Counted from the first letter of the stretch, positions 17,360 to 28,756 are shown. The stretch is DNA of 64,000 nucleotides from Planotetraspora silvatica (GCF_016863315.1 NZ_BOOQ01000028.1:1-64000); one strand, 5' to 3'. Numbers and translations: made by a program. The notes: generated by a model not told the origin, from the letters alone.

Positions 17360-18742
17360 TCATTTGTCCGCCGGGTGGCCCGCCGCCGCGGCGACGAAGC
17401 GGGCCGCGAGCCGGGGACTGCCCGCCCAGTGCAGGTGCAGATAGGACGCCAGGACCCCGCCACTGGCATGTCCGTCGGCCCCGCCCCGCCACCGGAACGC
17501 GGGCCTTTCCGGCGGATCGCAGACCGTCCGATGGAACTCGTGCCCGCGGAACCGTTCGCCCTCCCTGGTCAGCACCGTGTCGCGGACGGCGACCGCGTCG
17601 CGGTACCCGAGCGTGAGCCGGGCGGTCATCCGCGCCGTCGTGTCGAGCACGCCGCACATCGGGAGCCCGTCGAGCTCACGGCCCAGGTAGAGAAGCCCGG
17701 CGCACTCGGCGGCGATCGGCCCGGTGAATCCGGCCACCTGCTCGCGCAGCGGCACGTTCGCCGACAGCGCGCTCGCGTACACCTCGGGGAAGCCGCCGGG
17801 CACGACGATGCCCCGCGTGCCCTCAGGCAGCGCCTCGTCGTGCAGAGGGTCGAAGGTGACGACCTCGCCACCGGCCGCCTCAAGAAGCTCCACGTGCTCG
17901 GCGTAGCCGAACGTGAACGCCGCCCCTCCCGCCACCGCGATCCTGATCCCGCCGCCCTCCGCCACCACGTCGCCCTCTCGTACGGCCTCGGCCGGCGACC
18001 ACGAGGTCCCCGCTGAGGCGGGAGCCGAGCGCGCGAGCCGTACGAGCCCGTCGAGGTCGCAGGACCCGGCCACCAGGTCGGCGAGCAGCCCGGCGGTCCT
18101 GACGGCCTCGGCCCGCCGCTCCGCCACGGGGATCAGGCCCAGGTGACGGGAGGGGGTCTCGATCTCCGCAGCCTTCCTGATCGCGCCGAACACGGGGACT
18201 CCGGCGTCTTCGAGGGCACCGCGGCAGATCTCCTCGTGGCGATCGGAGGAGAGCCTGTTGAGGATGACCCCGCCGAACCGGATCCGGGTGTCGTACGACG
18301 CGAACCCGTGAACGAGCGCGGCCACCGACTGGCCCTGACCCGCGGCGTCCACGACCAGGACGACGGGGGCGTCCAGCAACCGGGCGACATGGGCCGTCGA
18401 GGCGAAGTGGCCGTGCCGTCCCGCGGCGGGCTCTCCGGGGCTCGTGGCGACGCCGTCGAACAGGCCCATGACCCCTTCGATCACGGCGACGTCCGACCCG
18501 GCCGAACCATGCCGGAACAGGGGGCCGACGAGGTCCTCGCTGGTCAGCCACGGATCGAGGTTCCGGCCCGGCCGCCCGGTCGCGAGGGAGTGATAGCCGG
18601 GGTCGATGTAGTCGGGGCCCACCTTGTGCGGGGACACGCGCAGGCCCCGCGCGGCCAGGGCGGCCATCAGGCCGGTGGCGACCGTGGTCTTCCCCGTTCC
18701 CGAACCGGGTGCCGCGATCACGAGCCGGGGAACGCCGCTCAT
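17360..18742 (-). CDS. cobB: Cobyrinate a,c-diamide synthase (CobB/CbiA)
   Basis: This enzyme amidates the a and c carboxylates of cobyrinate or hydrogenobyrinate using glutamine and ATP in cobalamin synthesis. The 460 residues have the family architecture: a dethiobiotin-synthetase-like N-terminal domain with P-loop APGSGTGKTT and KVGPDYIDPGYH, DAAGQGQSVAALVHG in the middle, and a class I glutamine amidotransferase domain with C347 in AAECAGLLYLG and its His near the C-terminus (YLHLHWAG). It is preceded by a cobalamin riboswitch, so expression should fall when cobalamin is plentiful. No other corrin-ring genes are nearby apart from the phosphatase-like neighbour. Confidence 0.95.
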   Translation of the reverse strand: MSGVPRLVIAAPGSGTGKTTVATGLMAALAARGLRVSPHKVGPDYIDPGYHSLATGRPGRNLDPWLTSEDLVGPLFRHGSAGSDVAVIEGVMGLFDGVATSPGEPAAGRHGHFASTAHVARLLDAPVVLVVDAAGQGQSVAALVHGFASYDTRIRFGGVILNRLSSDRHEEICRGALEDAGVPVFGAIRKAAEIETPSRHLGLIPVAERRAEAVRTAGLLADLVAGSCDLDGLVRLARSAPASAGTSWSPAEAVREGDVVAEGGGIRIAVAGGAAFTFGYAEHVELLEAAGGEVVTFDPLHDEALPEGTRGIVVPGGFPEVYASALSANVPLREQVAGFTGPIAAECAGLLYLGRELDGLPMCGVLDTTARMTARLTLGYRDAVAVRDTVLTREGERFRGHEFHRTVCDPPERPAFRWRGGADGHASGGVLASYLHLHWAGSPRLAARFVAAAAGHPADK

Positions 18743-18854
18743 CGCCGGCTCCCGGCCGACGGCCCGGTCGGTGACGTGGGCGACGGCGGACTCGGTGGCA
18801 GGCTCGAGCGCACGGATGATCCATTCCCGGGGTCCTCGCCCCGATCGGGTAGGG

Positions 18855-18985
18855 CTGCCGCGGCGGGAAGTCTCCCGGCTCCCGGGGGTCGGCGCCCGTC
18901 CCGGGCCTGGGTGAGCTCCCCGGTCACGGTTGCGGGACAGTCGCGGATTCCCACCGCGTTCCTTCCACGCCGCCGCCCGAAGTGT
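18855..18985 (-). promoter_or_regulatory. Cobalamin riboswitch upstream of cobB
   Basis: Reading leftward, the conserved core GGTGGGAATCC (complement of 18946-18956) is followed by CGACTGTCCCGC (complement of 18932-18943). Further on comes a B12 box, GAGCCGGGAGACTTCCCGCC (complement of 18862-18881). Order, spacing and sequence match the adenosylcobalamin-sensing element. The ~110 bases between it and the cobB start contain GC-rich inverted repeats that could hide the GGGAG ribosome site, so translational control is likely. The outer limits given are approximate. Confidence 0.88.
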
Positions 18986-19048
18986 ACGACGTACGGCCCC
19001 ACGGGCCGGGGTCAGGTGCTCCGCGCCGTGATCGGCCCGCTCGGGCCG

Positions 19049-19654
19049 TCAGGCACCGGCTCCGAGCCGCAGGTTCCACCGTCCGCTCCTGCCGGTCAGC
19101 TCGGACCGGCTCAGCGGCTCCACGTCGATCCGCCAGAACGCTCCCGGCGGAGTCCCGAGCGCGTGGACGATCACGGCGCGGATCACGGACGGGTGCGTGA
19201 CGGCTACCACGCGGCCCGGAGGCAGGCCTGTGAGCCAGCCTGCCACCCGATCGATCACGTCGGCGACGGATTCCCCGCCGTGGGGCGCCGCCGACGGGTC
19301 GGCGAGCCAGCGGCTCACGCCTTCGGGGTCCGCCGCCTGGACGTCGGCCAGCGTGCGGCCACGCCATGCGCCGAAATCGCAGTCTCGCAACTGCGGGACC
19401 GGCTCGGGGGCGAGGCCCAGCGCCTCGGCCGTCTGGCCGCACCGAAGCTCGGGTCCCCGCAGCGCGAGCCCGTCCATGCGGGCGGCACCGGCCTCTCGCT
19501 CGGCACCGGCCTCTCGCTCGGCTCCGGCTTCTCGGGCGGCACCGGCCTCTTCGTCACGAAGGCCGCGCCCCTCCACCGGCTCGTCCTCGGGGAACGACGC
19601 GGCGGCCATCGCCGGGGTGAAGGCGTGACAGATCAACAACAGGCGGGTGGTCAT
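19049..19654 (-). CDS. Histidine-phosphatase-superfamily protein, variant active site
   Basis: The 201-residue product has the phosphoglycerate-mutase/CobC-like fold: GPELRCGQTAEALG, DFGAWRGRTLADV, HGGESVADVIDRVAGWL and VVAVTHPSVIRAVI. The N-terminal catalytic motif RHG is replaced by CHA (LLLICHAFTPAM). The arginine is therefore missing while the nucleophilic His is kept. Near residues 33-57 the protein carries an Ala/Glu/Arg/Gly-rich insert encoded by an 18-bp tandem repeat. It lies 29 bp after dop and before the cobB riboswitch, so it may share the dop message. A role in alpha-ribazole phosphate metabolism is possible but unproven. Confidence 0.72.
   Translation of the reverse strand: MTTRLLLICHAFTPAMAAASFPEDEPVEGRGLRDEEAGAAREAGAEREAGAEREAGAARMDGLALRGPELRCGQTAEALGLAPEPVPQLRDCDFGAWRGRTLADVQAADPEGVSRWLADPSAAPHGGESVADVIDRVAGWLTGLPPGRVVAVTHPSVIRAVIVHALGTPPGAFWRIDVEPLSRSELTGRSGRWNLRLGAGA
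19484..19555 (-). repeat. 18-bp tandem repeat, four copies, inside the phosphatase-like gene
   Basis: GGCACCGGCCTCTCGCTC occurs twice exactly (19484-19501, 19502-19519) and twice with changes (19520-19537, 19538-19555). The unit is six codons long, so changes in copy number keep the reading frame. It encodes repeats of the type EREAGA. Confidence 0.9.
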
Positions 19655-19683
19655 CGCGTCAGGGAGTCCCGGCCGCCGAGGGC

Positions 19684-21201
19684 TCAGCTCTCGCCGGTCA
19701 GAGCCGCCACCAGGTCGGCGGCGGTCCTGCACCGGTCGAGGAGGTCGCCCACGTGCGCCTTGGTGCCACGGAGGGGCTCCAAGGTGGGCACCCGTTGCAG
19801 CGACTCCCTGCCGGGGATGTCGAAGATCACCGAGTCCCACGACGCGGCGGCCACCGACTCGCTGTACTGGCGCAGGCAACGGCCGCGGAAATAGGCGCGG
19901 GTGTCGTTCGGCGGCATCTCGATGGCCCGCTCGACCTCGTCCTCGGTCACCAGGCGCTGGATGCGGCCCCGGGCCACGAGCCGGTTGTAGAGGCCGCGCT
20001 CGGGCCGGATGTCGGAGTACTGCAGATCGACGAGCTGGAGCCGCGGGTGGCTCCAGGGCAGGTTGTCGCGGGTGCGGTAGCCCTCGAGAAGCTCCAGCTT
20101 GGCGACCCAGTCGAGCTCCCTGGACAGCTGCATCGGGTCCTCGGCGAGCCGGGTCAGCACCGACTCCCAGCGGTTCAGCACGTCCTTGGTCATCTCGTCG
20201 ACGCCGGAGCCGTAGCGGTCCTCGACGTACTTGCGGGCCTGCTCGAGATACTCCATCTGGAGTTGGACGGCCGTCATCTTGCGGCCGTTGCGCAGCGCGA
20301 TCTCGTATTTGCAGGTCGGGTCGTGGGACACGGCCCGCAGCGCCGCGACCGGCGACTCCGCCGACAGGTCGTTGGTGAGGAAGCCGTCCTCGATCATGGC
20401 CAGGACGAGCGCCGTGGTCCCCAGCTTCAAATATGTCGAGATCTCCGACATGTTGGCATCGCCGATGATGACGTGGAGGCGGCGGTACTTCTCGGGGTCA
20501 GCGTGCGGTTCGTCACGCGTGTTGATGATCGGCCGCTTGAGCGTGGTCTCGAGGCCGACCTCCACTTCGAAGAAGTCGGCCCGCTGGCTGATCTGGAAAC
20601 CCTCGCCACGCGAATCCTGCCCGATCCCGACCTTGCCCGCGCCGCAGACGACCTGGCGGGACACGAAGAACGGCGTGAGATGGCGGACGATGTCAGCGAA
20701 CGGGGTGGCCCGGCGCATGAGGTAGTTCTCGTGGCAGCCGTAGGAGGCGCCCTTGGCGTCGGTGTTGTTCTTGTACAGCTGGATGGGGGCGTTGCCCGGC
20801 ATGCCCGAGGCGCGGACGGCGGCGTCGTGCATGACCCGCTCCCCCGCCTTGTCCCAGATGACCGCGGCCCGGGGGTTGGTGCACTCCGGCGTGGAGTACT
20901 CCGGGTGGGCATGGTCGACGTAGAGCCGCGCGCCGTTGGTGAGGATGACGTTGGCCAGGCCGAGGTCCTCATCGGTCAGCTGGCTCTGGTCGGCCACCTC
21001 ACGGGCCAGGTCGAACCCACGGGCGTCACGGAGCGGGTTCTCCTCCTCGAAGTCCCATCGAGCGCGCCGGGCCCGAGCGGCCGACGCCGCCAGGTACGCG
21101 TTGACGACCTGCGAGGAGGTCACCATCGCGTTGGCCCCTGGCTGGCCGGGTACGGCGATGCCGTACTCGGTCTCGATGCCCATCACCCGCCGAACCGTCA
21201 T
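19684..21201 (-). CDS. dop: Pup deamidase / depupylase Dop
   Basis: Dop deamidates the terminal Gln of Pup and can remove Pup from substrates. The 505 residues show the PafA-like fold: MGIETEYG (E10 and E12 bind Mg/ATP), [16 protein letters not shown] (D96 is the expected catalytic Asp), [19 protein letters not shown] and NTRDEPHAD. The Dop-specific loop (~residues 66-82, [16 protein letters not shown]) separates it from PafA. I prefer ATG 21201 ([10 protein letters not shown]), the usual actinobacterial N-terminus; a GTG two codons earlier is possible and the ribosome site is weak. Downstream come the phosphatase-like gene and cobB rather than pup. A 370-bp gap separates it from arc. Confidence 0.96.
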   Translation of the reverse strand: MTVRRVMGIETEYGIAVPGQPGANAMVTSSQVVNAYLAASAARARRARWDFEEENPLRDARGFDLAREVADQSQLTDEDLGLANVILTNGARLYVDHAHPEYSTPECTNPRAAVIWDKAGERVMHDAAVRASGMPGNAPIQLYKNNTDAKGASYGCHENYLMRRATPFADIVRHLTPFFVSRQVVCGAGKVGIGQDSRGEGFQISQRADFFEVEVGLETTLKRPIINTRDEPHADPEKYRRLHVIIGDANMSEISTYLKLGTTALVLAMIEDGFLTNDLSAESPVAALRAVSHDPTCKYEIALRNGRKMTAVQLQMEYLEQARKYVEDRYGSGVDEMTKDVLNRWESVLTRLAEDPMQLSRELDWVAKLELLEGYRTRDNLPWSHPRLQLVDLQYSDIRPERGLYNRLVARGRIQRLVTEDEVERAIEMPPNDTRAYFRGRCLRQYSESVAAASWDSVIFDIPGRESLQRVPTLEPLRGTKAHVGDLLDRCRTAADLVAALTGES

Positions 21202-21474
21202 GCGCACCCCGCCTGTTTCAGGCTGTCGTTCCGCCGTTATATCCCCGAGCCTAGCCCCTTCTCTATGCCCGGCTGCCAGACAGTTACGGCACCGATGCCT
21301 AGGGAGTTTGTACCGGAACGGGCGACTGGAGCGGGGAGACCGACTTCCGCGTGGCCGTACGCAACGGGTGGGGGCGATCGCCCGGACCCGCCCGGCGGAC
21401 CGCTGACCAGCGCGGGAGGAGGCCGGCGCCGGCGCCCCTCAGCCTGGCCTCGGCGCCGGGTGCGGACACGGAAA
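21202..21474. other. Intergenic region upstream of dop
   Basis: This 273-bp part of the arc-dop gap holds no gene. A leftward TAGGCT (complement of 21250-21255) could be a -10 for dop, but the -35 is poor. Confidence 0.3.
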
Positions 21475-21504
21475 GCGGCGCGGTCCGCCGGGGGACCGCG
21501 CCGC
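21475..21504. terminator. Terminator-like hairpin after arc
   Basis: A perfect 12-bp GC-rich stem (21475-21486 with 21493-21504) has a 6-base loop. It sits 74 bp after the arc stop in the direction of transcription and is followed by CTTTCC rather than a long T run. It probably ends or reduces the arc transcript before dop. Confidence 0.7.
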
Positions 21505-21577
21505 TCCTCGTGTCACGAGTTCCGCTGGATGACGGAAGTGGCCGGAGTTCCTTCGCCTTCCTCTGAGGCTGCCGCGC

Positions 21578-23341
21578 TCAGAGGTACTGACCCGTGTTGG
21601 CCACCGTGTCGATCGACCGGCCGGCCTCCGTGCCCTGCTTGCCCTGGACGAGCGTGCGGATGTAGACGATCCGCTCGCCCTTCTTGCCGGAGATGCGGGC
21701 CCAGTCGTCGGGGTTGGTGGTGTTGGGCAGGTCCTCGTTCTCGGAGAACTCGTCCACGCAGGCGGCCAGCAGATGCGCGATCCGCAGACCCTTCTGCCCG
21801 GTCTCGAGGAACTGCTTGATCGCCATCTTCTTGCCGCGGTCCACGATGTTCTGGATCATGGCTCCGGAGTTGAAGTCCTTGAAGTAGAGGACTTCCTTGT
21901 CGCCGTTGGCGTAGGTCACCTCGAGGAAGCGGTTCTCCTCGCTCTCGGTGTACATCCGCTCGACGACCCGCTGGATCATGCCCGCGATCGTGCCCTCACG
22001 GCTGTCGCCGTGCTCGGACAGGTCGTCGGCGTGGAGCGGGAGCTCGCTGATGATGTACTTCGAGAAGATGTCCTTGGCCGCCTCGGCGTCCGGCCGCTCG
22101 ATCTTGATCTTGACGTCCAGGCGGCCGGGCCGCAGGATCGCCGGGTCGATCATGTCCTCGCGGTTGGAGGCGCCGATGACGATGACGTTCTCCAGGCCCT
22201 CGACGCCGTCGATCTCCGACAGCAGCTGGGGGACGATGGTGTTCTCGACGTCGGAGGAGACGCCGGAGCCGCGGGTCCGGAAGATCGAGTCCATCTCGTC
22301 GAAGAACACGATCACCGGGGTGCCCTCGGATGCCTTCTCCCTGGCCCGCTGGAAGACCAGGCGGATGTGCCGCTCGGTCTCACCGACGTACTTGTTGAGA
22401 AGCTCGGGACCCTTGATGTTGAGGAAGAAGCTCTTGCCGGACTGGCCGGTCTTCTCGGCGACCTGCTTGGCGAGGGAGTTGGCGACGGCCTTGGCGATCA
22501 GGGTCTTGCCGCACCCGGGCGGGCCGTACAGCAGCACGCCCTTGGGCGGGCGGAGCTTGTGCTCCCTGAACAGGTCGGCGTGCAGGTAGGGCAGCTCGAT
22601 CGCGTCCCTGATCTGCTCGATCTGCCTGCTGAGGCCGCCGATCTCCTCGTAGGAGATGTCGGGGACCTCTTCGAGGACGAGCTCCTCGACCTCGGACTTG
22701 GGGATCCGCTCGTAGACGTAGTTGGAACGGGGCTCGAGCAGGAGCGAGTCTCCGGCGCGGATCGGCTGGTCGAGAAGGGACTCGGCCAGCTTGACCACGC
22801 GCTCCTCGTCCGCGTGCGAGATGACGAGCGCGCGCTGCCCGTCCTCCAGGAGTTCCTTCAGCATGACGATCTCGCCGACGTCCTCGAAGCCGAGGGCCTC
22901 GACGACGTTGAGCGCCTCGTTGAGCATGACCTCCTGGCCACGCTTGAGGGACTCGACCTCGACGGCGGGGCTGACGTTGACCCGCAGCTTCCGGCCGCCC
23001 GTGAACACCTCGATCGTGCCGTCTTCCCTGGCCTCGAGGAACACTCCGAAACCGGACGGCGGCTGGGCCAGCCGGTCGACCTCCTCCTTGAGGGCGACGA
23101 TCTGATCCCTGGCCTCCTTGAGGGTGGAGACCAGCCGTTCGTTCTGACTCGTGAGGGCCGCCACCTGGGCCTGTGCCTCATGGAGACGCTCTTCGATGAC
23201 CCTGGCCTGCCGGGGTGACTCGGCCAGTTTCCGGCGCAACGCGGTGATCTCCTCCTGCAGGAAGGAGACCTGTGTTGTGAGATCCGCGACCTCCCGTTCG
23301 CGCTGCGCGGCTCGAGCCTCAGCGTCGTCGCGAGCTGCCAC
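21578..23341 (-). CDS. arc: Proteasomal AAA+ ATPase Arc/Mpa
   Basis: Arc is the ring ATPase that recognises Pup, unfolds tagged proteins and feeds them into the 20S core. The 587 residues have an N-terminal coiled coil (~1-92) that binds Pup, tandem OB domains (~95-225) and one AAA domain with Walker A GPPGCGKT, Walker [11 protein letters not shown] and the arginine-finger region AILRPGRLD. It ends TGQYL, whose penultimate Tyr is the docking signal for the alpha ring. The GTG start is supported by a perfect AAGGAGGTGA upstream. It lies between trmI (204 bp) and dop, the usual order. Confidence 0.97.
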   Translation of the reverse strand: MAARDDAEARAAQREREVADLTTQVSFLQEEITALRRKLAESPRQARVIEERLHEAQAQVAALTSQNERLVSTLKEARDQIVALKEEVDRLAQPPSGFGVFLEAREDGTIEVFTGGRKLRVNVSPAVEVESLKRGQEVMLNEALNVVEALGFEDVGEIVMLKELLEDGQRALVISHADEERVVKLAESLLDQPIRAGDSLLLEPRSNYVYERIPKSEVEELVLEEVPDISYEEIGGLSRQIEQIRDAIELPYLHADLFREHKLRPPKGVLLYGPPGCGKTLIAKAVANSLAKQVAEKTGQSGKSFFLNIKGPELLNKYVGETERHIRLVFQRAREKASEGTPVIVFFDEMDSIFRTRGSGVSSDVENTIVPQLLSEIDGVEGLENVIVIGASNREDMIDPAILRPGRLDVKIKIERPDAEAAKDIFSKYIISELPLHADDLSEHGDSREGTIAGMIQRVVERMYTESEENRFLEVTYANGDKEVLYFKDFNSGAMIQNIVDRGKKMAIKQFLETGQKGLRIAHLLAACVDEFSENEDLPNTTNPDDWARISGKKGERIVYIRTLVQGKQGTEAGRSIDTVANTGQYL

Positions 23342-23545
23342 GCCCCGTCACCTCCTTCCCCGTCGAGAACGACTACTCAAGACCCTACCTATCTTGGCGC
23401 TGTACGTAACCTGGCCGGGCAGTGTTCGTGTAGTTACATTGGGTGTTCGCCGTTTGATACCTAATTGTGCGTTTATTCTCGCAGCATAAGGAACACACCC
23501 TTATGTTCCCGTGTCACGGGGCTTTGCCCGTTTGTAGCTGAATCG

Positions 23546-25720
<2,175 letters not shown>

Positions 25721-26983
25721 TCAGTCGGCGCCGAACGCGGCCCTGAGCTTGGCGAAGGCCGCGTCGGTGCCCTGAAGGGCCCGGTCGATCTCGGCGTCGG
25801 TGTGGGCGGCCGACAGGAACCAGTTGTGCCACGCGTGGAGGAAGACGCCCTCGTCCAGGCAGGCCCCGGCCCAGTGCATCGCCTTCTCGAGGGTCTCGTC
25901 GCCCTCGAAGGACAACCAGGGCACCTGCACGGGACCCGTCTGCTTCACCACGAACCCGTGTGAGGCCGCCTGCGCGGCCAGCCCCTCGCGGAGCCGGGTG
26001 CCCGCCCGGTGCATCAGCGCCACCCCGTCCTCCTCGTGGAGGATCTCGATCGTCGCCGTGGCGGCGGCCATCGCGGTCGCGGAGAACCAGAACGAGCCGG
26101 TCGAGTACAGCGTCTGGGCCGGGCCGCGCAGCGCGTCCGCGCCCGTTACCGCGGCGATGGGGAAGCCGTTGGCCATGGCCTTGCTCCAGGCCGTCAGGTC
26201 GGGACGCACTCCGAGCGGCTCCCACGAGCCCCGCAGGTCGAGCCGCCATCCGGCGCGCACGTCGTCGATGACCAGGGCCGCGCCGAGCCGGTCCGCCAGC
26301 GCGCGGATCCCGCGGGCGAACTCCGCCTCGGCCAGTTCCTGGTCCTCGAACGAGTCGTGCTTGAACGGGGTGACGAGGATGGCGGCGACGTCGCCCTCGG
26401 CCTGGGCCGCCGCCGCCTCGGCGGACGCGAGGTCGTTGTAGGTGAACTCGATGGTGTCGGCCCGCTGGTTGGGGGTCACCCCGGAAAGGCCGGGCGTGCA
26501 CCACGGGTCGGCGCCGTGGTAGGAACCGTGGGCGACCAGCACCTTGGTCCTCCCGGTGGCCGCCCTGGCCACCATCAGGGCCTGCGTCGTCGCGTCGGTG
26601 CCGTTCTTGGAGAACATCGCCCAGTCCGCGGACGGGATGAGGTCCACCAGGAGCTCCGCCAGCTCCACCATGACCGGGCCGGGCCCGTTGAGGCAGTCGC
26701 CCACCGCCTGCTGCGCCGCGGCGGCGGCCTCGACCCGGGGGTTGCGGTGGCCCACGATCATCGGGCCCCAGCTGCACATCAGGTCGACGTACTCCTTGCC
26801 GTCCGCGTCCCACTGCCGGGCGCCTTCGGCCCTGACGAAGAACTGCGGGTACTTCTCGCCGTGCAGGGCCGCGTTGAGGTGGCCGTACATGCCTCCGGGG
26901 ATGACCTTGGCGGCGCGCACACGCAGGGAGGCGTCGCCCGCGGCCGCGTGGCCCGGCCCGAGGCCACTGGACAACTCACTCAT
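25721..26983 (-). CDS. Class III aminotransferase, glutamate-1-semialdehyde-aminomutase-like
   Basis: This is a PLP-dependent enzyme of 420 residues. The Schiff-base lysine is K268 in AWSKAMANGFPIAAVTG, and the cofactor-binding Asp is in LVIDDVRAGWR. SKNGTDATTQALMVARAATG and HGSYHGADPWC fit the GSA-aminomutase branch of class III. It is not next to haem genes, and its neighbour is a PfkB kinase, so I doubt that it is hemL. It more likely aminates or isomerises a catabolic intermediate. It follows the PfkB gene by 118 bp on the same strand, near a divergent TetR regulator. Confidence 0.87.
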   Translation of the reverse strand: MSELSSGLGPGHAAAGDASLRVRAAKVIPGGMYGHLNAALHGEKYPQFFVRAEGARQWDADGKEYVDLMCSWGPMIVGHRNPRVEAAAAAQQAVGDCLNGPGPVMVELAELLVDLIPSADWAMFSKNGTDATTQALMVARAATGRTKVLVAHGSYHGADPWCTPGLSGVTPNQRADTIEFTYNDLASAEAAAAQAEGDVAAILVTPFKHDSFEDQELAEAEFARGIRALADRLGAALVIDDVRAGWRLDLRGSWEPLGVRPDLTAWSKAMANGFPIAAVTGADALRGPAQTLYSTGSFWFSATAMAAATATIEILHEEDGVALMHRAGTRLREGLAAQAASHGFVVKQTGPVQVPWLSFEGDETLEKAMHWAGACLDEGVFLHAWHNWFLSAAHTDAEIDRALQGTDAAFAKLRAAFGAD

Positions 26984-27101
26984 GTAATGACTCTCCCCTT
27001 CAAAGCATGAAATTTAAGATCATGGTGCTGATCGGGTGGGCCGTCCACGGCGGACGGCACGGCGTACGGCACGGCGGCCCCGCCGAGGGCGCAGCGGACG
27101 G

Positions 27102-28007
27102 TCAGGGTGCCTCGACGGGCCCGTCGAGACCGGCGTCGGAGCCGAGGCCGCCCGCCACCCGGGCGGCGACCGCCGTTCCGAGCCTGGCGGCGCCGGCCAC
27201 GTCGCGGCCGCCGAGCAGGCCGGCCACGAAGCCGGCGCAGTACGCGTCGCCGCAACCGGTGGTGTCGACCACGGGCACGTCGAGCGCGGGGACGCGCGTG
27301 TGGCCGGACGCGGTGGCGACCAGGCTGCCCTCCCCGCCGAGCGTGACGAGGGCGCCCTTCAGCCCCTCGGCGAGCAGCGCCTCCGCGGCCGCCTCGGGGG
27401 TGTCCGCCCCGGTCAGCATGAGGGCCTGCTCCTCATTGGGCAGGAAGTAGTCGATGTGGGGCAGGAACGTCCGTACCGCCGGCATAAGGTCGGACATGTT
27501 GGACAGCAGGTCCATCGTGACCACGGTGCCGTTCTCCCGGATCTTGTCCAGAAGCGCGAAGAACGCCGGGTCGTGGAGGCCCCATGTCACGTCCATGCCG
27601 CCGAGGTGCACGATCTCGGCTCCGGCGATCCGCTCCTGATCGAGGTCGGTCAGGGACAGACCCAGATTGGCGCCGGGAACGTGGAATGACGGGCGCCCGC
27701 CGTCCGGCCGGATCGGCAGGATGGAGGCCGCGGTCTGCTCGCCGGGCTTGCGGACGACGCCGCTGACGTCGACGCCGTGCCGCTTCATGATCATGATGAG
27801 GACATCGCCCAGATCATCGTCGCCCACCGCGCCCAGAGAGGCGACGGGGACTCCGATCTTCGCCAGGTCGACCGCCGTGCCGGCGGCCGCGCCGGCGGCG
27901 GTGATGCGGATCTGCTCCACCAGATGCGTGTCCTGGCCCTCCGGGATGGACTCCACCGGGCGCGCCAGGACGTCCACGATGTGAACGCCAAGTGTGACAA
28001 CCGACAT
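27102..28007 (-). CDS. PfkB-family carbohydrate kinase
   Basis: This is a ribokinase-like sugar or nucleoside kinase of 301 residues. It has the N-terminal GG-type region (ITAAGAAAGTAVDLAKIGVPVASLGAVGDD) and the C-terminal signature DTTGCGDAYCAGFVAG, with the catalytic Asp in GCGD (usually GAGD). The substrate cannot be told from sequence. The ATG at 28007 lies 6 bases after a good -10 box, so the message is probably leaderless. It is the first gene of a two-gene unit with the class III aminotransferase and is divergent from tetR. Confidence 0.9.
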   Translation of the reverse strand: MSVVTLGVHIVDVLARPVESIPEGQDTHLVEQIRITAAGAAAGTAVDLAKIGVPVASLGAVGDDDLGDVLIMIMKRHGVDVSGVVRKPGEQTAASILPIRPDGGRPSFHVPGANLGLSLTDLDQERIAGAEIVHLGGMDVTWGLHDPAFFALLDKIRENGTVVTMDLLSNMSDLMPAVRTFLPHIDYFLPNEEQALMLTGADTPEAAAEALLAEGLKGALVTLGGEGSLVATASGHTRVPALDVPVVDTTGCGDAYCAGFVAGLLGGRDVAGAARLGTAVAARVAGGLGSDAGLDGPVEAP

Positions 28008-28013
28008 GTGCGG

Positions 28014-28041
28014 ATAATAGACGGGCGACCGACTAAAACAA
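28014..28041 (-). promoter_or_regulatory. Leaderless promoter of the PfkB gene
   Basis: Reading leftward, TTGTTT (complement of 28036-28041) and TATTAT (complement of 28014-28019) are 16 bases apart. Only six bases separate the -10 from the PfkB ATG, so transcription should begin at or next to the start codon. On the other strand the same bases offer GATAAT (28013-28018) as a -10 for tetR. A TetR operator should lie within this 45-bp gap. Confidence 0.65.
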
Positions 28042-28052
28042 CAGGGGGCGAC

Positions 28053-28652
28053 ATGCCGAAGATCGTCAATCACGAGGAGCGTCGTGACGAGGTCGTCGCG
28101 GCCGCCCGCCGGATCATCCTGCGCGACGGGATCGAGGCCGCCACCACACGGGCCATCGCTAAGGAGGCCGGATACTCCAACGGTGTGCTGACCCACTACT
28201 TCACCGACAAGGACGACATCCTGGTCTCGGCGCTGGAGTCCTCCCACCGGCGGATCGCCGACCGGCTCGCGCGGAAGTTGTCGGGCCGCGGCGGCCTCGA
28301 GGCGCTCAAGGAGGTGCTCCTCGACAACGTGCCGCTCGACGCGGAGCGGGTGATGGAGACGGGCCTCGAGATCGGGTTCTGGGGGCGCAGCCTGACCAGC
28401 CCCGACCTGCTGGAGGTCCAGCGGCGTGAGGCGGCCGAGTTGCGCTACCTCGTGGTGAGCCTGCTGCAGTCGGCCGCCGAGGCCGGGCAGATCCGTACGG
28501 ACGAGGACCTGGACGACGTCGCCGAGCGACTGCTCGCGCTCGTCGACGGGCTGAGCGTGCACCGGCTGCTCTATCCGTCCAGGATCACCGAGGAGCGACT
28601 GGAGCGGCTCATCCTCGGCGAGCTGGACCGGCTGCGCGCCCAGGTCCACTAG
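28053..28652 (+). CDS. TetR-family transcriptional regulator
   Basis: This is a 199-residue repressor-type protein. The N-terminal helix-turn-helix (~residues 8-55, including TTRAIAKEAGYSNGVLTHYF) is typical. The ligand-binding C-terminal domain is of the TetR_C type with a conserved GFWGRSL region. AGGGGG lies 5 bases before the ATG. It is 45 bp from the divergent PfkB gene, so it most likely controls the PfkB/aminotransferase unit and itself. The inducer is unknown. Confidence 0.92.
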   Translation: MPKIVNHEERRDEVVAAARRIILRDGIEAATTRAIAKEAGYSNGVLTHYFTDKDDILVSALESSHRRIADRLARKLSGRGGLEALKEVLLDNVPLDAERVMETGLEIGFWGRSLTSPDLLEVQRREAAELRYLVVSLLQSAAEAGQIRTDEDLDDVAERLLALVDGLSVHRLLYPSRITEERLERLILGELDRLRAQVH

Positions 28653-28724
28653 TTCGCCGGCTCCGCCGGGGCCGCCGGATCCGCTGGGGCCGTGCCCTTC
28701 GTGCTCCGGGCGGGACCGTCGGCC

Positions 28725-28745
28725 CGGGGACGCGTTCCGTCCCCG
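28725..28745. terminator. Hairpin between tetR and the FHA gene
   Basis: An 8-bp GC-rich stem (28725-28732 with 28738-28745) with a 5-base loop lies between the convergent stops. The tail is T-poor (agccgtccttct). Confidence 0.55.
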
Positions 28746-28756
28746 AGCCGTCCTTC

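Noticed and set aside
25721-26983. hemL (glutamate-1-semialdehyde aminomutase for haem)
   Set aside because: The family is the same, but it is not with haem genes and pairs with a PfkB kinase, so a specific hemL call is not supported.
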